A stretch of DNA of 64,000 bases, taken from NCBI RefSeq assembly GCF_019656655.1, contig NZ_BPMV01000001.1, positions 2,294,001-2,358,000 on the forward strand, written 5' to 3'. The notes under the pieces were generated by a model. It did no database searches and was not told the DNA's origin. It saw only the letters and a program-made list of their open reading frames with translations. Both the position numbers and the translations under genes were made by a program. The number at the start of each line of letters is the position of its first letter. Within the stretch, counting starts at the first letter, position 1. The DNA is from Tsukamurella sp. TY48. GTDB taxonomy: Bacteria; Actinomycetota; Actinomycetes; Mycobacteriales; Mycobacteriaceae. Below, piece by piece: positions 38,318 to 47,458 of the stretch.

Positions 38318-39880
38318 ATGGACGATCTGCATCGGGAGCCGCTCGTCGGCGATATCCTGCTCCGCTCGCTCGACGCCTATCCCGGCCGGACGGCGGTGCA
38401 CGTCACCGGCCCCTCGGGTGACAGCATGCTGACCTACGCCGAGGTGCGCGATGAGATCAGCCGCTACGCGCAGGCCTACGCCGAGCTCGGCCTCGGGGTG
38501 GGGAGCCCGGTCGCGATGCTCGCGGGCAACCGGCACGAGGTCCTGATCGCCCAGTCCACCAACCTGATCACCGGGGCCCGGTTCGCCGCGCTGCACCCCA
38601 TGGGATCGCTCGACGACCACGTCTACGTGATGGAGGACGCCGGGATCGAGACGCTCATCTACGATCCGAGGCTCTATGAACAGCGCGCCGCCGAACTGCG
38701 GGAACGGGTTCCGGGGCTGAAGACCCTGCTCTCCCTGGGGCCCACGGAGGTGGGAACCGACCTCACCGCGGCGGCGGCCCGGTTCGCGCCGCGACCGCTC
38801 GCCGCGCACACCGCCGACCCGTCCACCACCGCCAGTCTGGCGTATACCGGCGGAACCACCGGCAAGAGCAAGGGCGTCATGCTCAGCTACACCGGCGGTG
38901 CCGCACTGCTGCGCATCCAACGCACGGAATGGGATTGGCCGCAGGAGATCCGGTTCCTGGTGTGCGCCCCGCTCAGCCATGCGGGCGGCGCCTTCTGGAA
39001 CCCCACCTCGATGGCGGGCGGATCGATGGTGGTGCTGCCCCGGTTCGAGCCCGAGGCGGTGCTGGCCGCGATCGAGAAGTACCGGATCACCGCCACCATG
39101 CTGGTGCCCACGATGCTGTACGCGCTGCTCGATCATCCGAAGTTCGACGACTACGACCTGTCCAGCCTGGAGACGGTGTTCTACGGCGCCTCGGCGATCT
39201 CGCCGTCGCGCCTCGCCGAGGCGATCGACCGGATCGGCCCGAAGTTCTTCCAGTTCTACGGCCAGGCGGAGTGCCCCATGACCATCGCGGTGCTCTCCCG
39301 CGAGGATCACGCCAAGGCTCGCGCGGAGCGCCCGGAACGGCTCGCCAGCTGCGGAAAGCCGGTGCCATGGGTGCACGTCGCACTGCTCGACGATGCGGGA
39401 AACCGTGTGCCGGAAGGGGAGCCGGGGGAGATCTGCGTGCGCGGCCCGCTCGTGATGCAGGGGTACCTGAACAAGCCCGAACAGACCGCCGAGGCCACCG
39501 CGCACGGCTGGCTGCACACCGGCGACGTCGGGCGGTTCGACGACGAGGGTTTCCTCTACATCGTCGACCGGAAGAAGGACATGGTGGTGACGGGCGGCTT
39601 CAACGTCTTCCCGCGGGAGGTCGAGGACGTGATCTCAACCGATCCCGCCGTCGCCGCGGTGGCCGTGATCGGTGTGCCGGACGAGAAGTGGGGCGAGGCG
39701 GTGACCGCCGTGGTGGTCCCGCGCGAGGGCGCCACGATCGATGTCGAGGGCCTGCGGGATCTGGTGCGTGAGCGCAAGGGCGCGGTGTACACCCCGAAGA
39801 CCGTCGAGATCGTCGACGCGATCCCCGTCAGCCCCCTCGGTAAGCCGGACAAGAAGGCGCTCCGCGCCCGGTTCGCCTGA
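38318..39880 (+). CDS. steroid/fatty acyl-CoA ligase (FadD family)
   Basis: A 520-residue adenylate-forming ligase: AYTGGTTGKSKGVMLSYTGG (P-loop), FYGQAECPMTIAVL, GWLHTGDVGRFDDEGFLYIVDRKKD split around the hinge, and the C-terminal LGKPDKKALRARF lysine. ATG 38318 is chosen; ATG 38282 (MPEKALWAYRGF) is in frame and nearer the operator, and neither has a good ribosome site. It sits opposite the ltp operon and beside echA19, a location compatible with FadD19-type cholestenoate activation. Its motifs resemble FadD8-like ligases equally well, so no symbol is given. Confidence 0.8.
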   Translation: MDDLHREPLVGDILLRSLDAYPGRTAVHVTGPSGDSMLTYAEVRDEISRYAQAYAELGLGVGSPVAMLAGNRHEVLIAQSTNLITGARFAALHPMGSLDDHVYVMEDAGIETLIYDPRLYEQRAAELRERVPGLKTLLSLGPTEVGTDLTAAAARFAPRPLAAHTADPSTTASLAYTGGTTGKSKGVMLSYTGGAALLRIQRTEWDWPQEIRFLVCAPLSHAGGAFWNPTSMAGGSMVVLPRFEPEAVLAAIEKYRITATMLVPTMLYALLDHPKFDDYDLSSLETVFYGASAISPSRLAEAIDRIGPKFFQFYGQAECPMTIAVLSREDHAKARAERPERLASCGKPVPWVHVALLDDAGNRVPEGEPGEICVRGPLVMQGYLNKPEQTAEATAHGWLHTGDVGRFDDEGFLYIVDRKKDMVVTGGFNVFPREVEDVISTDPAVAAVAVIGVPDEKWGEAVTAVVVPREGATIDVEGLRDLVRERKGAVYTPKTVEIVDAIPVSPLGKPDKKALRARFA

Positions 39881-39901
39881 CCGCCCCGCGGCCCCGTCTC
39901 C

Positions 39902-39967
39902 CTGACTTAACTGCGTTAGCCCACAGAATCCTCTCGGGATTCGTGTGGGCTAACGCAGTTAAGTCAG
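39902..39967. repeat. CTTAAC-family palindromic repeat (copy A)
   Basis: Two 24-bp arms (39902-39925, CTGACTTAACTGCGTTAGCC then CACA, and 39944-39967) are perfect inverse complements. An inner GAATCC/GGATTC stem extends the hairpin. It lies between convergent gene ends (39880 and 39992). The core CTTAACnnCGTTAGCCCACA recurs at 55374, 56415, 59234 and 60395. Confidence 0.9.
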
Positions 39968-39991
39968 CGAGGGAGGGGCGACGGTGCGCGG

Positions 39992-40783
39992 CTAGCGGCC
40001 GTGGAAGACGGGCTTGCGCTTCTCGGCGAAGGCGCGCGGGCCCTCTTTGGAATCCTCGGACTTGAAGACCGCGAGGCCGAGCGCCGCGTCGATCTTGAAG
40101 GCCTCCTCCTCGTGCATGCCCTCGGTCTCGCGCATGGTCCGCAGGATGGCCTGCACGGCCAGCGGTCCGTTGGCGTTCACCAGCTCCGCGAGTTCGAGCG
40201 CCTTGTCGAGGGCCGAGCCGTCGGGCACCACGTGGCCGACGAGGCCGTACTCCAGGGCCTCGGACGCGGTGATGTGCCGGCCGGTGAGCAGCAGATCGGC
40301 GGCCACGGTGTACGGGATCTGCCGCGGCAGCCGGACGGCGGAGCCGCCCATCGGGAACAGGCTCCACTTCGCCTCCGAGACGCCGAACCGCGCGCTCTCG
40401 CCCGCCACCCGGATATCGGTGCCCTGCAACAGTTCCGTTCCGCCCGCGATGGCCGCCCCCTCCACCGCCGCGATCAGCGGTTTGCTGGGGCGGCGTCCCT
40501 TGATCAGGCCGGGGATGCGGGCGGGATCGAAGCCGCCGCTGGACATGGTGTCGCCCGGATTCGATTTCGCCATGTTCTTCAGATCGGCGCCGGCGCAGAA
40601 GGCGCCGGCGGCGCCGGTGAGGATGGCACTGCGGATCTCGGGATCGGTGTCGATCCGATCCCAGGATTCGGTCATGATCCGCAGCATCTCGCCGGTCAGG
40701 GCGTTCTTGGCGTGCGGCCGGTTCATCGTGATGATCAGCGTGTGGCCGCGCTGTTCGACGAGGGCGTGCGGGGCGTCGGACAT
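39992..40783 (-). CDS. echA19: enoyl-CoA hydratase EchA19
   Basis: A 263-residue crotonase, the same length as M. tuberculosis EchA19 (Rv3516). It has [27 protein letters not shown] with the first catalytic Glu and [15 protein letters not shown] with the second. It hydrates the side-chain enoyl-CoA steroid in beta-oxidation. ATG 40783 has AAGGAG at 6 bases. The upstream KstR-type box is shared with the nitronate-monooxygenase-like gene. Confidence 0.85.
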   Translation of the reverse strand: MSDAPHALVEQRGHTLIITMNRPHAKNALTGEMLRIMTESWDRIDTDPEIRSAILTGAAGAFCAGADLKNMAKSNPGDTMSSGGFDPARIPGLIKGRRPSKPLIAAVEGAAIAGGTELLQGTDIRVAGESARFGVSEAKWSLFPMGGSAVRLPRQIPYTVAADLLLTGRHITASEALEYGLVGHVVPDGSALDKALELAELVNANGPLAVQAILRTMRETEGMHEEEAFKIDAALGLAVFKSEDSKEGPRAFAEKRKPVFHGR

Positions 40784-40856
40784 GGCGCGCTCCTTTGTCA
40801 GGCGAGAGCTCCCGGACCGGGATCGATGGGAATGCGGAGATTCCGCTTCGCCAGAC

Positions 40857-40870
40857 AGTAACACGTTCTA
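40857..40870. promoter_or_regulatory. KstR-type operator, echA19/NPD promoter
   Basis: AGTAACACGTTCTA has one mismatch (first base) to TNNAACNNGTTNNA. It lies between divergent echA19 (74 bp away) and the gene at 40904 (33 bp away). Confidence 0.75.
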
Positions 40871-40903
40871 GTTTGGTGGAAAGCTCTCTTCAGGAGGAAT
40901 CAC

Positions 40904-42007
40904 ATGCGCACACCCCTGTGTGACGATCTGGGCATCGAGTACCCGATCATCGCGTTCACCCCGTCGGAACACGTGGCCGCCGCCGTTTCCCGGGCCGGCG
41001 GGCTCGGCGTGCTGGGCTGTGTGCGGTTCAACGATCCCGACGAGCTGGACGCCGTGCTCGACTGGATGGACGCCAATACCGGCGGTCGCCCGTACGGCGT
41101 GGACATCGTGATGCCGAACAAGGTACCCACGGAGGGTTCGGCGGGCGACCTCACCGAGTTGATCCCGGAGGAGCACCGCGCCTTCGTCGAACGCACGCTC
41201 CGCGAACTCGGCGTGCCGGAGCTGCCCGAGGGTGAGGCCGGCGCCGGGGTACTCGGCTGGTTGCACTCGGTGGCGCGCTCACACGTGGAGGTGGCACTCA
41301 AGCACCGCATCGCCCTGATCGCCAACGCCCTCGGATCCCCGCCGGACGATGTGATCGTGGCGGCGCACGACAAGGGTGTGCAGGTGGCCGCACTGGCCGG
41401 CCGCGCGACCCACGCCCGCGCGCACGTCGACAGCGGCGTCGACATCGTGATCGCTCAGGGCTACGAGGCGGGTGGTCACACCGGTGAGATCGCCTCCATG
41501 GTGCTGCTCCCCGAGATCGTGGACGTCGTGGGCGACGAGGCCACGGTGGTGGCGGCCGGCGGGATCGGCTCCGGCCGGCAGATCGCCGCGGCGCTCGCGC
41601 TCGGCGCCGACGGGGTGTGGATGGGCTCCTACTGGCTCACCACCACCGAATACCTGGAGACGCACACCAAGTCGCAGACCATGCAGGACGCGCTGGTGGC
41701 CGCGACCTCCGCCGATACGGTGCGCACCCGGATCTTCTCCGGGAAGCCGGCCCGCCTGCTCAAGACCCGGTGGACGCAGGCCTGGGAGCAGGCCGGCGCA
41801 CCGTCGGCCCTGCCCATGCCCCTGCAGAACCTGCTGGTGGGCGAGGCGCACAAGCGGATCAGCGCATCGGGCGATCCGTCCGTGGTGGCGATGCCCGTGG
41901 GACAGATCGTGGGCCGGATGAACGCCGTGCGACCGGTCGCGGAAATCATGGCCGAACTGGTCGGCGAGTTCGACGATTCCGTCGAGCGCCTGAACCTGGC
42001 ACGCTGA
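40904..42007 (+). CDS. nitronate monooxygenase-like flavoprotein
   Basis: A 367-residue NPD/FMN TIM-barrel protein: DLGIEYPIIAFTPSEHVAAAVSR split over the first strand, GGLGVLGCVRF, VIAQGYEAGGHTGEIASMV and VVAAGGIGSGRQIAAALALGA. It is a paralogue of IpdC but with different active-site loops. CAGGAGG precedes ATG 40904. It leads a rightward operon with a PPOX-fold protein and an unknown gene behind a KstR-type box. Substrate unknown. Confidence 0.82.
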   Translation: MRTPLCDDLGIEYPIIAFTPSEHVAAAVSRAGGLGVLGCVRFNDPDELDAVLDWMDANTGGRPYGVDIVMPNKVPTEGSAGDLTELIPEEHRAFVERTLRELGVPELPEGEAGAGVLGWLHSVARSHVEVALKHRIALIANALGSPPDDVIVAAHDKGVQVAALAGRATHARAHVDSGVDIVIAQGYEAGGHTGEIASMVLLPEIVDVVGDEATVVAAGGIGSGRQIAAALALGADGVWMGSYWLTTTEYLETHTKSQTMQDALVAATSADTVRTRIFSGKPARLLKTRWTQAWEQAGAPSALPMPLQNLLVGEAHKRISASGDPSVVAMPVGQIVGRMNAVRPVAEIMAELVGEFDDSVERLNLAR

Positions 42008-42011
42008 CGTC

Positions 42012-42509
42012 ATGGGAACCAATCAGCGCGGCCAGATCCAGATGAGCGAGGCGGAGATCGCCGAGTTCCTCGACCGGAGCCGCACCGCGACCATCGCCAC
42101 CGTGGGCGCGAGCGGCGCTCCGCACCTGGTGGCCATGTGGTACGCCGTGATCGACGGCGATCTGTGGATCGAGACCAAGGCCAAATCGCAGAAGGTGGTG
42201 AACCTTCGCCGCAATCCGGTGATGAGCGCCTCGATCGAGACCGGCGACTCCTACGACCAGTTGCGCGGCATCGCCATCGAGGGCACCGCGGAGATCGTCG
42301 AGGACGAGGCGACGGTGCGTGCGGTGTGCGAGCAGGTCTATGAGCGCTATTTCGGTCCGTACACCGAGGAGCTCAAGCCCGCGATCGATGCCATGATGAA
42401 CAAGCGCGTCGCCGTGCGGCTGCGTACCGCGCGCACCCGCAGCTGGGACCATCGCAAACTGGGGATGCCCCCGATGCCCGTGAGCGGCAACACCGCCCAG
42501 TACCTCTGA
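42012..42509 (+). CDS. pyridoxamine-phosphate-oxidase-fold (FMN/F420) protein
   Basis: A 165-residue split-barrel protein. It has SEAEIAEFLDRSRTATIATV, the core GAPHLVAMWYAV, DLWIETKAKSQKVVNLRRNP and a C-terminal TRSWDHRKLGM. This is the F420/FMN-binding PPOX fold, whose actinobacterial members include F420-dependent reductases and biliverdin reductases. It starts 4 bp after the flavoprotein gene, so they are co-transcribed. Function unknown; a redox partner role is conjectural. Confidence 0.75.
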   Translation: MGTNQRGQIQMSEAEIAEFLDRSRTATIATVGASGAPHLVAMWYAVIDGDLWIETKAKSQKVVNLRRNPVMSASIETGDSYDQLRGIAIEGTAEIVEDEATVRAVCEQVYERYFGPYTEELKPAIDAMMNKRVAVRLRTARTRSWDHRKLGMPPMPVSGNTAQYL

Positions 42510-42514
42510 CGCCC

Positions 42515-43156
42515 GTGTCCGGTATCGAGGTGCAATTGAGCCCGTGCGTCGGTGGGCTGGTTCGCACGTGGTCGGACGATGGGACCGACCGGCTGTGGGC
42601 GGTGCCCGACGATGCCTGGTTGCGCGATACCCAGGGCACCGGCCGGCTCGGTCGGACGGCCTTGTCGGAGTCGCACTTCCGGGAGAGCGCGGAGCTCACC
42701 GACGGTGCATTGATCGTGCGCCCGCGGCTGCCCGTGCAGACCGCCGGCGGCCTCACGATGGCCGCGCAGACGGTGGAACTGCGTGAGGCCAAACGTCCCT
42801 CGCGGGGCACGCGGGAGGATTTCGGCGAGCTGTTGGCCCGGGCCGTCCAGCATTGCGTGGACACCTACGAGTTCCTGGTGATCGGCCCCGGAGCGCAGGG
42901 CCCGGGTCTCGCGCCGCTGTGCCTGTTCGCCGTGCTGCCCGACGGTGCCGACCACGCCATCGTCGTCGAAGCGGAACCGCCGCCCGAGGATTCGCTGCTG
43001 TGGGCGGCGTTCCTCGAGGGCGACTGCCCGAGCGCGACCATGAGCGCACCCCTGAACCCCGAGACGATCGCCGCGGTACCGCTGTTGATGTCCGAGGCGA
43101 TCGGTCGATGGGGGCTGGACCCGTGGGACCTGGCGCTGACCTTCGGCCGCCGCTGA
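42515..43156 (+). CDS. conserved-looking protein of unknown function
   Basis: A 213-residue acidic protein from GTG 42515, 5 bp after the PPOX gene and ending 1 bp before the convergent LLM oxidoreductase stop at 43157. No signal peptide, membrane segment or recognised motif. Recurrent features are AMINO-terminal WSDDGTDRLWAVPDDAWL, a central LLARAVQHCVDTYEFLVIG and an aromatic C-terminus (RWGLDPWDLAL). The codon pattern is that of a real high-GC gene. Its tight packing into the KstR-controlled unit suggests a steroid-related role, but nothing more can be said. Confidence 0.6.
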   Translation: MSGIEVQLSPCVGGLVRTWSDDGTDRLWAVPDDAWLRDTQGTGRLGRTALSESHFRESAELTDGALIVRPRLPVQTAGGLTMAAQTVELREAKRPSRGTREDFGELLARAVQHCVDTYEFLVIGPGAQGPGLAPLCLFAVLPDGADHAIVVEAEPPPEDSLLWAAFLEGDCPSATMSAPLNPETIAAVPLLMSEAIGRWGLDPWDLALTFGRR

Positions 43157-44179
43157 CTACCCGCGCGCGGCCTCGATCAGCTTCCGAAGCGTGGGCTCGT
43201 CGCGCACGCCACTGAACAGCACCGTGGTGACGGGGCTGTCCCGCCAGAGCTGCAACCGCTCCGCGATCCGCTCGATGGGGCCCACCAGGGTGATCGAATC
43301 GGCGAGCTCGTCGGGGACCGCGGCCACGGCCCCGGCCCGATCTCCCGCGAGGAACTTCTCCTGCACCGCGACGGCGGCGTCGGCGTAGCCCAGACGGCCG
43401 ATGAGGTCGAGATGGAAATTGGTGGACTTGTGCCCCATGCCGCCGATGTAGAAGGCGAGCGGGACCTTGGCCTGGGTGAGTGCCGCGTCCAGATCGTCGG
43501 AGACGATCACCGAGACGGTCGCGGCGATCTCGAAACCCTCGGGGCGGCCGGCCAGCGACTGTCCGTAGATGGAGTCCACCTGGGCGGGGTCGATGAACAG
43601 CGGCAGCCAGCCGTCGGCGATCTCGGCCGAGAGCGCCACGTTCTTCGGGCCCTCCGCGCCGAGGAAGATCGGGATGCGGGGCCGCACCGGGAGGGCGATC
43701 GATTTGAGCGGTTTGCCGAGGCCGGTGCCGCCCGGGTAGGGCAGCGGATAGTGCGGTCCGGCGCTGGTCACGGGCTCCTCGCGGGCGATCACCCGGCGCA
43801 CGATGTCGATGTACTCGCGGGTGCGGGCCAGCGGCTTGGGGAAGGGGTTGCCGTACCAGCCCTCGGCCACCTGCGGCCCCGATGCGCCGAGGCCGAGCAC
43901 CATCCGGCCACCGGACAGTCCGTCGATCGTCAGGGCGTGCATCGCCGTGGCCGTCGGCGTGCGCGCGGGGATCTGGGCCACCGCGGTGCCCAGTTTGATC
44001 CGCGTGGTCCGCGACCCGTACCAGGCCAGTGTGGAGAAGGCGTCCGAGCCGTAGGCCTCCGCGGTGAAGGCGTAGTCGTAGCCCAGCTCGTCGGCGGCGA
44101 TCACCGCCTCGGTGTGGTCCTCGGGACCGCGGGTCCAATAGCCGAGGTTCAGCCCTACGTTCAGATCGTTGACCATCAC
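43157..44179 (-). CDS. LLM-class F420-dependent oxidoreductase, Rv3520c-like
   Basis: A 340-residue luciferase-like oxidoreductase: NVGLNLGYWTRGPEDHTEAV, YDYAFTAEAYGSDAF, RIKLGTAVAQIPARTPTATA, LGLGASGPQVAEGWYG and a C-terminal SPVTTVLFSGVRD. Rv3520c, beside ltp3/ltp4/DUF35 in M. tuberculosis, is the nearest named analogue. It starts at GTG 44179 or ATG 44176, only 7-10 bp from a perfect KstR palindrome, so the transcript is probably leaderless. Confidence 0.8.
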   Translation of the reverse strand: MMVNDLNVGLNLGYWTRGPEDHTEAVIAADELGYDYAFTAEAYGSDAFSTLAWYGSRTTRIKLGTAVAQIPARTPTATAMHALTIDGLSGGRMVLGLGASGPQVAEGWYGNPFPKPLARTREYIDIVRRVIAREEPVTSAGPHYPLPYPGGTGLGKPLKSIALPVRPRIPIFLGAEGPKNVALSAEIADGWLPLFIDPAQVDSIYGQSLAGRPEGFEIAATVSVIVSDDLDAALTQAKVPLAFYIGGMGHKSTNFHLDLIGRLGYADAAVAVQEKFLAGDRAGAVAAVPDELADSITLVGPIERIAERLQLWRDSPVTTVLFSGVRDEPTLRKLIEAARG

Positions 44180-44186
44180 CCGAATC

Positions 44187-44200
44187 TAGAACAAGTTCTA
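44187..44200. promoter_or_regulatory. perfect KstR operator between LLM oxidoreductase and aldehyde dehydrogenase
   Basis: TAGAACAAGTTCTA is exact and lies within the 16-bp perfect palindrome 44186-44201. It is 7 bp from the leftward GTG and 21 bp from the rightward ATG. Confidence 0.9.
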
Positions 44201-44221
44201 GGATTTGGGTTACAGTTCGGT

Positions 44222-45802
44222 ATGGCTTCGCCCACACAGCTCCGCAACACCCTGCCCCCGCGCATCACCGATGAGGTGATCGGGAGTCTCACCGCACTCG
44301 TCGTCGCGGACGGCAGCCGCGAGGCCTTCCCGATGATCGAGGTGTTCACCGGCGCACCGATCGGGCCGCTCCCACAGTCCACCCCGGCCGACGTCACCGC
44401 GGCCTTCGAGACCGCGCGCACGGCCCAGCAGGAGTGGGCGCAGCGCCCGCTGGAACAGCGGCTCGCCGTGTTCAAGCGGCTGCACGAGCTGATCCTCGAG
44501 AACAACGAGCTGCTGGTCGACCTGATCCAGAGCGGCACCGGCAAGAACCGGCGGATGGCCTTCGAGGAGTCCTGCGACGTCCCCATGGTGATCAGCCACT
44601 ACCTCAAGGCGGCGCCCCGGCTGCTGCGTTCCCGCCGCCGCGGCGGCCCCGTGCCGGTGCTCAGCAATTCGGTGGAGCTGCACCGCCCCAAGGGCGTGAT
44701 CGGCGTGATCGCGCCGTGGAACTTCCCGTTCGCGATGGCCCTCTCCGATGCCATCCCGGCCCTCATCGCGGGCAACGGCGTGGTGCTCAAGCCCGACAAC
44801 AAGACCGCTCTCGCCGCCCTCTACGGGGTCGAGCTGCTGCGCCGCGCCGGCGCCCCCGAGGGGCTGTTCCAGGTGGTCTGCGGGCAGGGGCCGGACGTGG
44901 GCCCCACGCTGATCGACGAATCCGACTTCGTGATGTTCACCGGGTCCAGTGCCACCGGCGCCACGGTCGGTGAGCGGGCCGGCAAGAACCTGATCGGCTG
45001 CAGCCTCGAGCTCGGCGGCAAGAACCCGATGATCGTGCTCGACGACGTCGACCTCGACGAGGCCGTCACCAGCGCCATCTTCGCCGTCTTCGCCAACGCG
45101 GGCCAGGCCTGCATGCACATCGAGCGGATGTACATCCACGACAGCATCTTCGACGAGTTCTCCCGCCGTTTCGTCGCCGCCGCCGGCGCGCTGAGCCTGG
45201 GCGCCACCTACGACTACGAACCCGATATGGGCTCGCTCGCCTCGCCCGACCAACTGCGACGCGTCTCCGCGCACGTCGAGGACGCCCGCGCCAAGGGCGC
45301 CACCGTTCTCTGCGGCGGCCGGGCCCGCACCGATGTCGGCCCTGCCTTCTACGCGCCCACGGTGCTCACCGGCGTCACACCCGATATGCACCTCGCCACC
45401 GCCGAGACCTTCGGCCCCGTGGTCTCCCTGTTCCGGTACTCCACCGACGAGGAGGCGGTGCGCCTGGCCAACGACACCCGCTACGGCCTCAACGCCAGCG
45501 TGTGGGCCAAGGACCTGCGCCGCGCTGCCCGCATCGGTGCGCAGCTCGAGGCCGGGAACGTGAACATCAACGACGGTTTCGCGGCGTCCTTCGCGAGCAA
45601 GGGCACCCCGTCGGGCGGTTGGAAGGCCTCCGGCGTGGGTGTGCGCCACGGCGATGCCGGACTGCTCAAGTACACCGACACCACCAACCTCGCGACCCTC
45701 AAGAAGCAGGTCTACGGGGTGCGCCCCGGCCAGACGTATACCCAGTACGCGAAGCAGACGATCCAGGTGCTGCGCCTGATGCGCAAGCTCCGCATCCGCT
45801 GA
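44222..45802 (+). CDS. NAD(P)-dependent aldehyde dehydrogenase (GabD2-like)
   Basis: A 526-residue aldehyde dehydrogenase: IAPWNFPFAMALSDAIPAL, FTGSSATGATVGERAG, catalytic Glu in LELGGKNPMIVL and nucleophilic Cys in NAGQACMHIERMY. It ends with PSGGWKASGVGVRHG. Overall it resembles the succinate-semialdehyde dehydrogenase GabD2. The upstream KstR palindrome indicates a steroid-linked aldehyde substrate rather than GABA metabolism; this is inference. ATG 44222 lies 21 bp from the operator without a clear ribosome site. Confidence 0.82.
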   Translation: MASPTQLRNTLPPRITDEVIGSLTALVVADGSREAFPMIEVFTGAPIGPLPQSTPADVTAAFETARTAQQEWAQRPLEQRLAVFKRLHELILENNELLVDLIQSGTGKNRRMAFEESCDVPMVISHYLKAAPRLLRSRRRGGPVPVLSNSVELHRPKGVIGVIAPWNFPFAMALSDAIPALIAGNGVVLKPDNKTALAALYGVELLRRAGAPEGLFQVVCGQGPDVGPTLIDESDFVMFTGSSATGATVGERAGKNLIGCSLELGGKNPMIVLDDVDLDEAVTSAIFAVFANAGQACMHIERMYIHDSIFDEFSRRFVAAAGALSLGATYDYEPDMGSLASPDQLRRVSAHVEDARAKGATVLCGGRARTDVGPAFYAPTVLTGVTPDMHLATAETFGPVVSLFRYSTDEEAVRLANDTRYGLNASVWAKDLRRAARIGAQLEAGNVNINDGFAASFASKGTPSGGWKASGVGVRHGDAGLLKYTDTTNLATLKKQVYGVRPGQTYTQYAKQTIQVLRLMRKLRIR

Positions 45803-45865
45803 TCGAACCCGGCCTCGCGCTGTCCTCGCGCCCAGTTTGTCGGACGGCTGCGCCACAATCGAGGG

Positions 45866-47458
45866 GTGCTGTTCACCGAGGTCGTCGCCGCATCCACCGA
45901 GGTCGGGCAGACCCGTGCCCGCACCGCCAAGATCGAGACGCTCGCCCGGCTGCTCCGCGGTGCCGACGCTGCGGACGTGCGCCCCGTGGTGGCGTGGTTG
46001 TCCGGCACACTGCTGCAGGAACGCCTGGGCACCGGGTGGCGCGGGGTGGCGAAGATCGTCGACCAGCAGCCGCCCGCGGCCGACCCGTCGCTCACCGTGG
46101 CGGAGGTCTCCTCCGCCTTCGACGAGCTCGCGGGCACGGCGGGCACGGGTTCGGTGGCGCGGCGCAGTGAACTGCTCACGGCGCTGTTCGGCCGCGCGAC
46201 CGCCGAGGAACGGCGGCTGCTGATCGGCCTGATCACCGGCGAAGTGCGGCACGGGGCGCTCGCCGGGGTGATGACCGACGCCGTGGCCCGCGCGACGGGA
46301 GTGCCGCTGGCCACGGTCCGCCGCGCCGCGATGCTCTCGGGCTCGCTGCCGGAGACCGCGGCGGCCGCACTGTCCGGCGGGGAGGACGCGCTGGCGGGAT
46401 TCGGTCTGGAGGTGCTGCGCGGGGTGTCGCCGATGCTGGCCTCGCCCGCCGCGGATCTGCCCGCGGCACTGGCCGACCTGGGGCCGGACGTGAGCGTGGA
46501 GTTCAAGCTCGACGGCGCGCGGATCCAGGTGCACCGCGACCGCGATGCGGTGCGCGTGTACACCCGCACGCTGCGCGATATCACCGCTGCGGTGCCCGAG
46601 ATCGTCGCGGTCGCCTTGGCGCTGCCGTGCACCTCCGTGGTGCTCGACGGTGAATCCCTCGCGCTCACCGACGCGGGGCGGCCGCGGCCCTTCCAGGAGA
46701 CGATGAGTCGGTTCGGCTCCACGGAGTCCGGGACGGACGAGAGCTCCGTGTTGCGGCCCTTCTTCTTCGACTGCCTGCACCTCGACGGCCGCGACCTGCT
46801 CGACGAGCCCCTGTCCGTGCGCCTGGAGGCGCTCGATCGGGTGGCGGGCGAGCTGCGCATCCCCGCGCTGACCCGTCCGTCGGCGGAGGAGGCCGCCACG
46901 CACCTGGCGGCGGCCCTCGCGGCGGGGCACGAGGGCGTGATGGTCAAGGCCCTGGACTCGCCCTACGCCGCGGGGCGGCGGGGCCGCGCCTGGCAGAAGG
47001 TGAAGCAGTCGTACACGCTCGATCTCGTGGTGCTGGGCGCGGAATGGGGGTACGGCCGGCGCACCGGGATGCTCTCGAACCTGCACCTGGGTGCCCGCGA
47101 TCCGGACGGTGGCGAGCCGATCATGGTGGGCAAGACCTTCAAGGGACTCACCGATGCGCTGCTGCGCTGGCAGACCGAGGAATTCCCGAAGCACCAGCGA
47201 TCCGAGACCCTCGGGGCCGATTCCGGTGCCGATCACACCGGGCCCGCTCGCTCCGCTCCCGGCGCCCACCGCGATGAGCACACCGTGTACCTCCAGCCGG
47301 AGATCGTGGTCGAGATCGAGCTCGACGGGGTGCAGCGCTCCCGCCGCTACCCCGGCGGCGTCGCCCTGCGGTTCGCGCGCGTGCTCCGGTACCGGCCCGA
47401 TAAGACCGCGGCCGAGGCCGACACCATCGATGCGGTGCGCGCCCTACTGCCCGGATAG
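45866..47458 (+). CDS. ligB: ATP-dependent DNA ligase LigB
   Basis: A 530-residue ATP-dependent DNA ligase. It has a helical DNA-binding N-domain (residues 1-200), motif I FKLDGARIQVHRD with adenylated Lys at about 214, motif III FFFDCLHLDGRDLLD, motif IV EGVMVKALDSPY and motif V WQKVKQSYTLDLVVLG. An OB domain closes it. It seals nicks; it is a housekeeping or repair gene inserted among steroid genes, with no KstR box. GTG 45866. Its last 15 bp overlap the end of the convergent fadD17-like gene. Confidence 0.9.
   Translation: MLFTEVVAASTEVGQTRARTAKIETLARLLRGADAADVRPVVAWLSGTLLQERLGTGWRGVAKIVDQQPPAADPSLTVAEVSSAFDELAGTAGTGSVARRSELLTALFGRATAEERRLLIGLITGEVRHGALAGVMTDAVARATGVPLATVRRAAMLSGSLPETAAAALSGGEDALAGFGLEVLRGVSPMLASPAADLPAALADLGPDVSVEFKLDGARIQVHRDRDAVRVYTRTLRDITAAVPEIVAVALALPCTSVVLDGESLALTDAGRPRPFQETMSRFGSTESGTDESSVLRPFFFDCLHLDGRDLLDEPLSVRLEALDRVAGELRIPALTRPSAEEAATHLAAALAAGHEGVMVKALDSPYAAGRRGRAWQKVKQSYTLDLVVLGAEWGYGRRTGMLSNLHLGARDPDGGEPIMVGKTFKGLTDALLRWQTEEFPKHQRSETLGADSGADHTGPARSAPGAHRDEHTVYLQPEIVVEIELDGVQRSRRYPGGVALRFARVLRYRPDKTAAEADTIDAVRALLPG

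Noticed and set aside
43412-45802. 796-codon frame suggesting a longer aldehyde dehydrogenase
   Set aside because: The extension is antisense to the LLM oxidoreductase and crosses a perfect KstR operator. The ATG at 44222 fits the family N-terminus.
44210-47281. 1023-codon open frame on the minus strand
   Set aside because: It lies antisense to the aldehyde dehydrogenase and ligB, both with clear motifs. Its low-complexity Arg/Gly/His-rich translation is typical of antisense frames at high GC.
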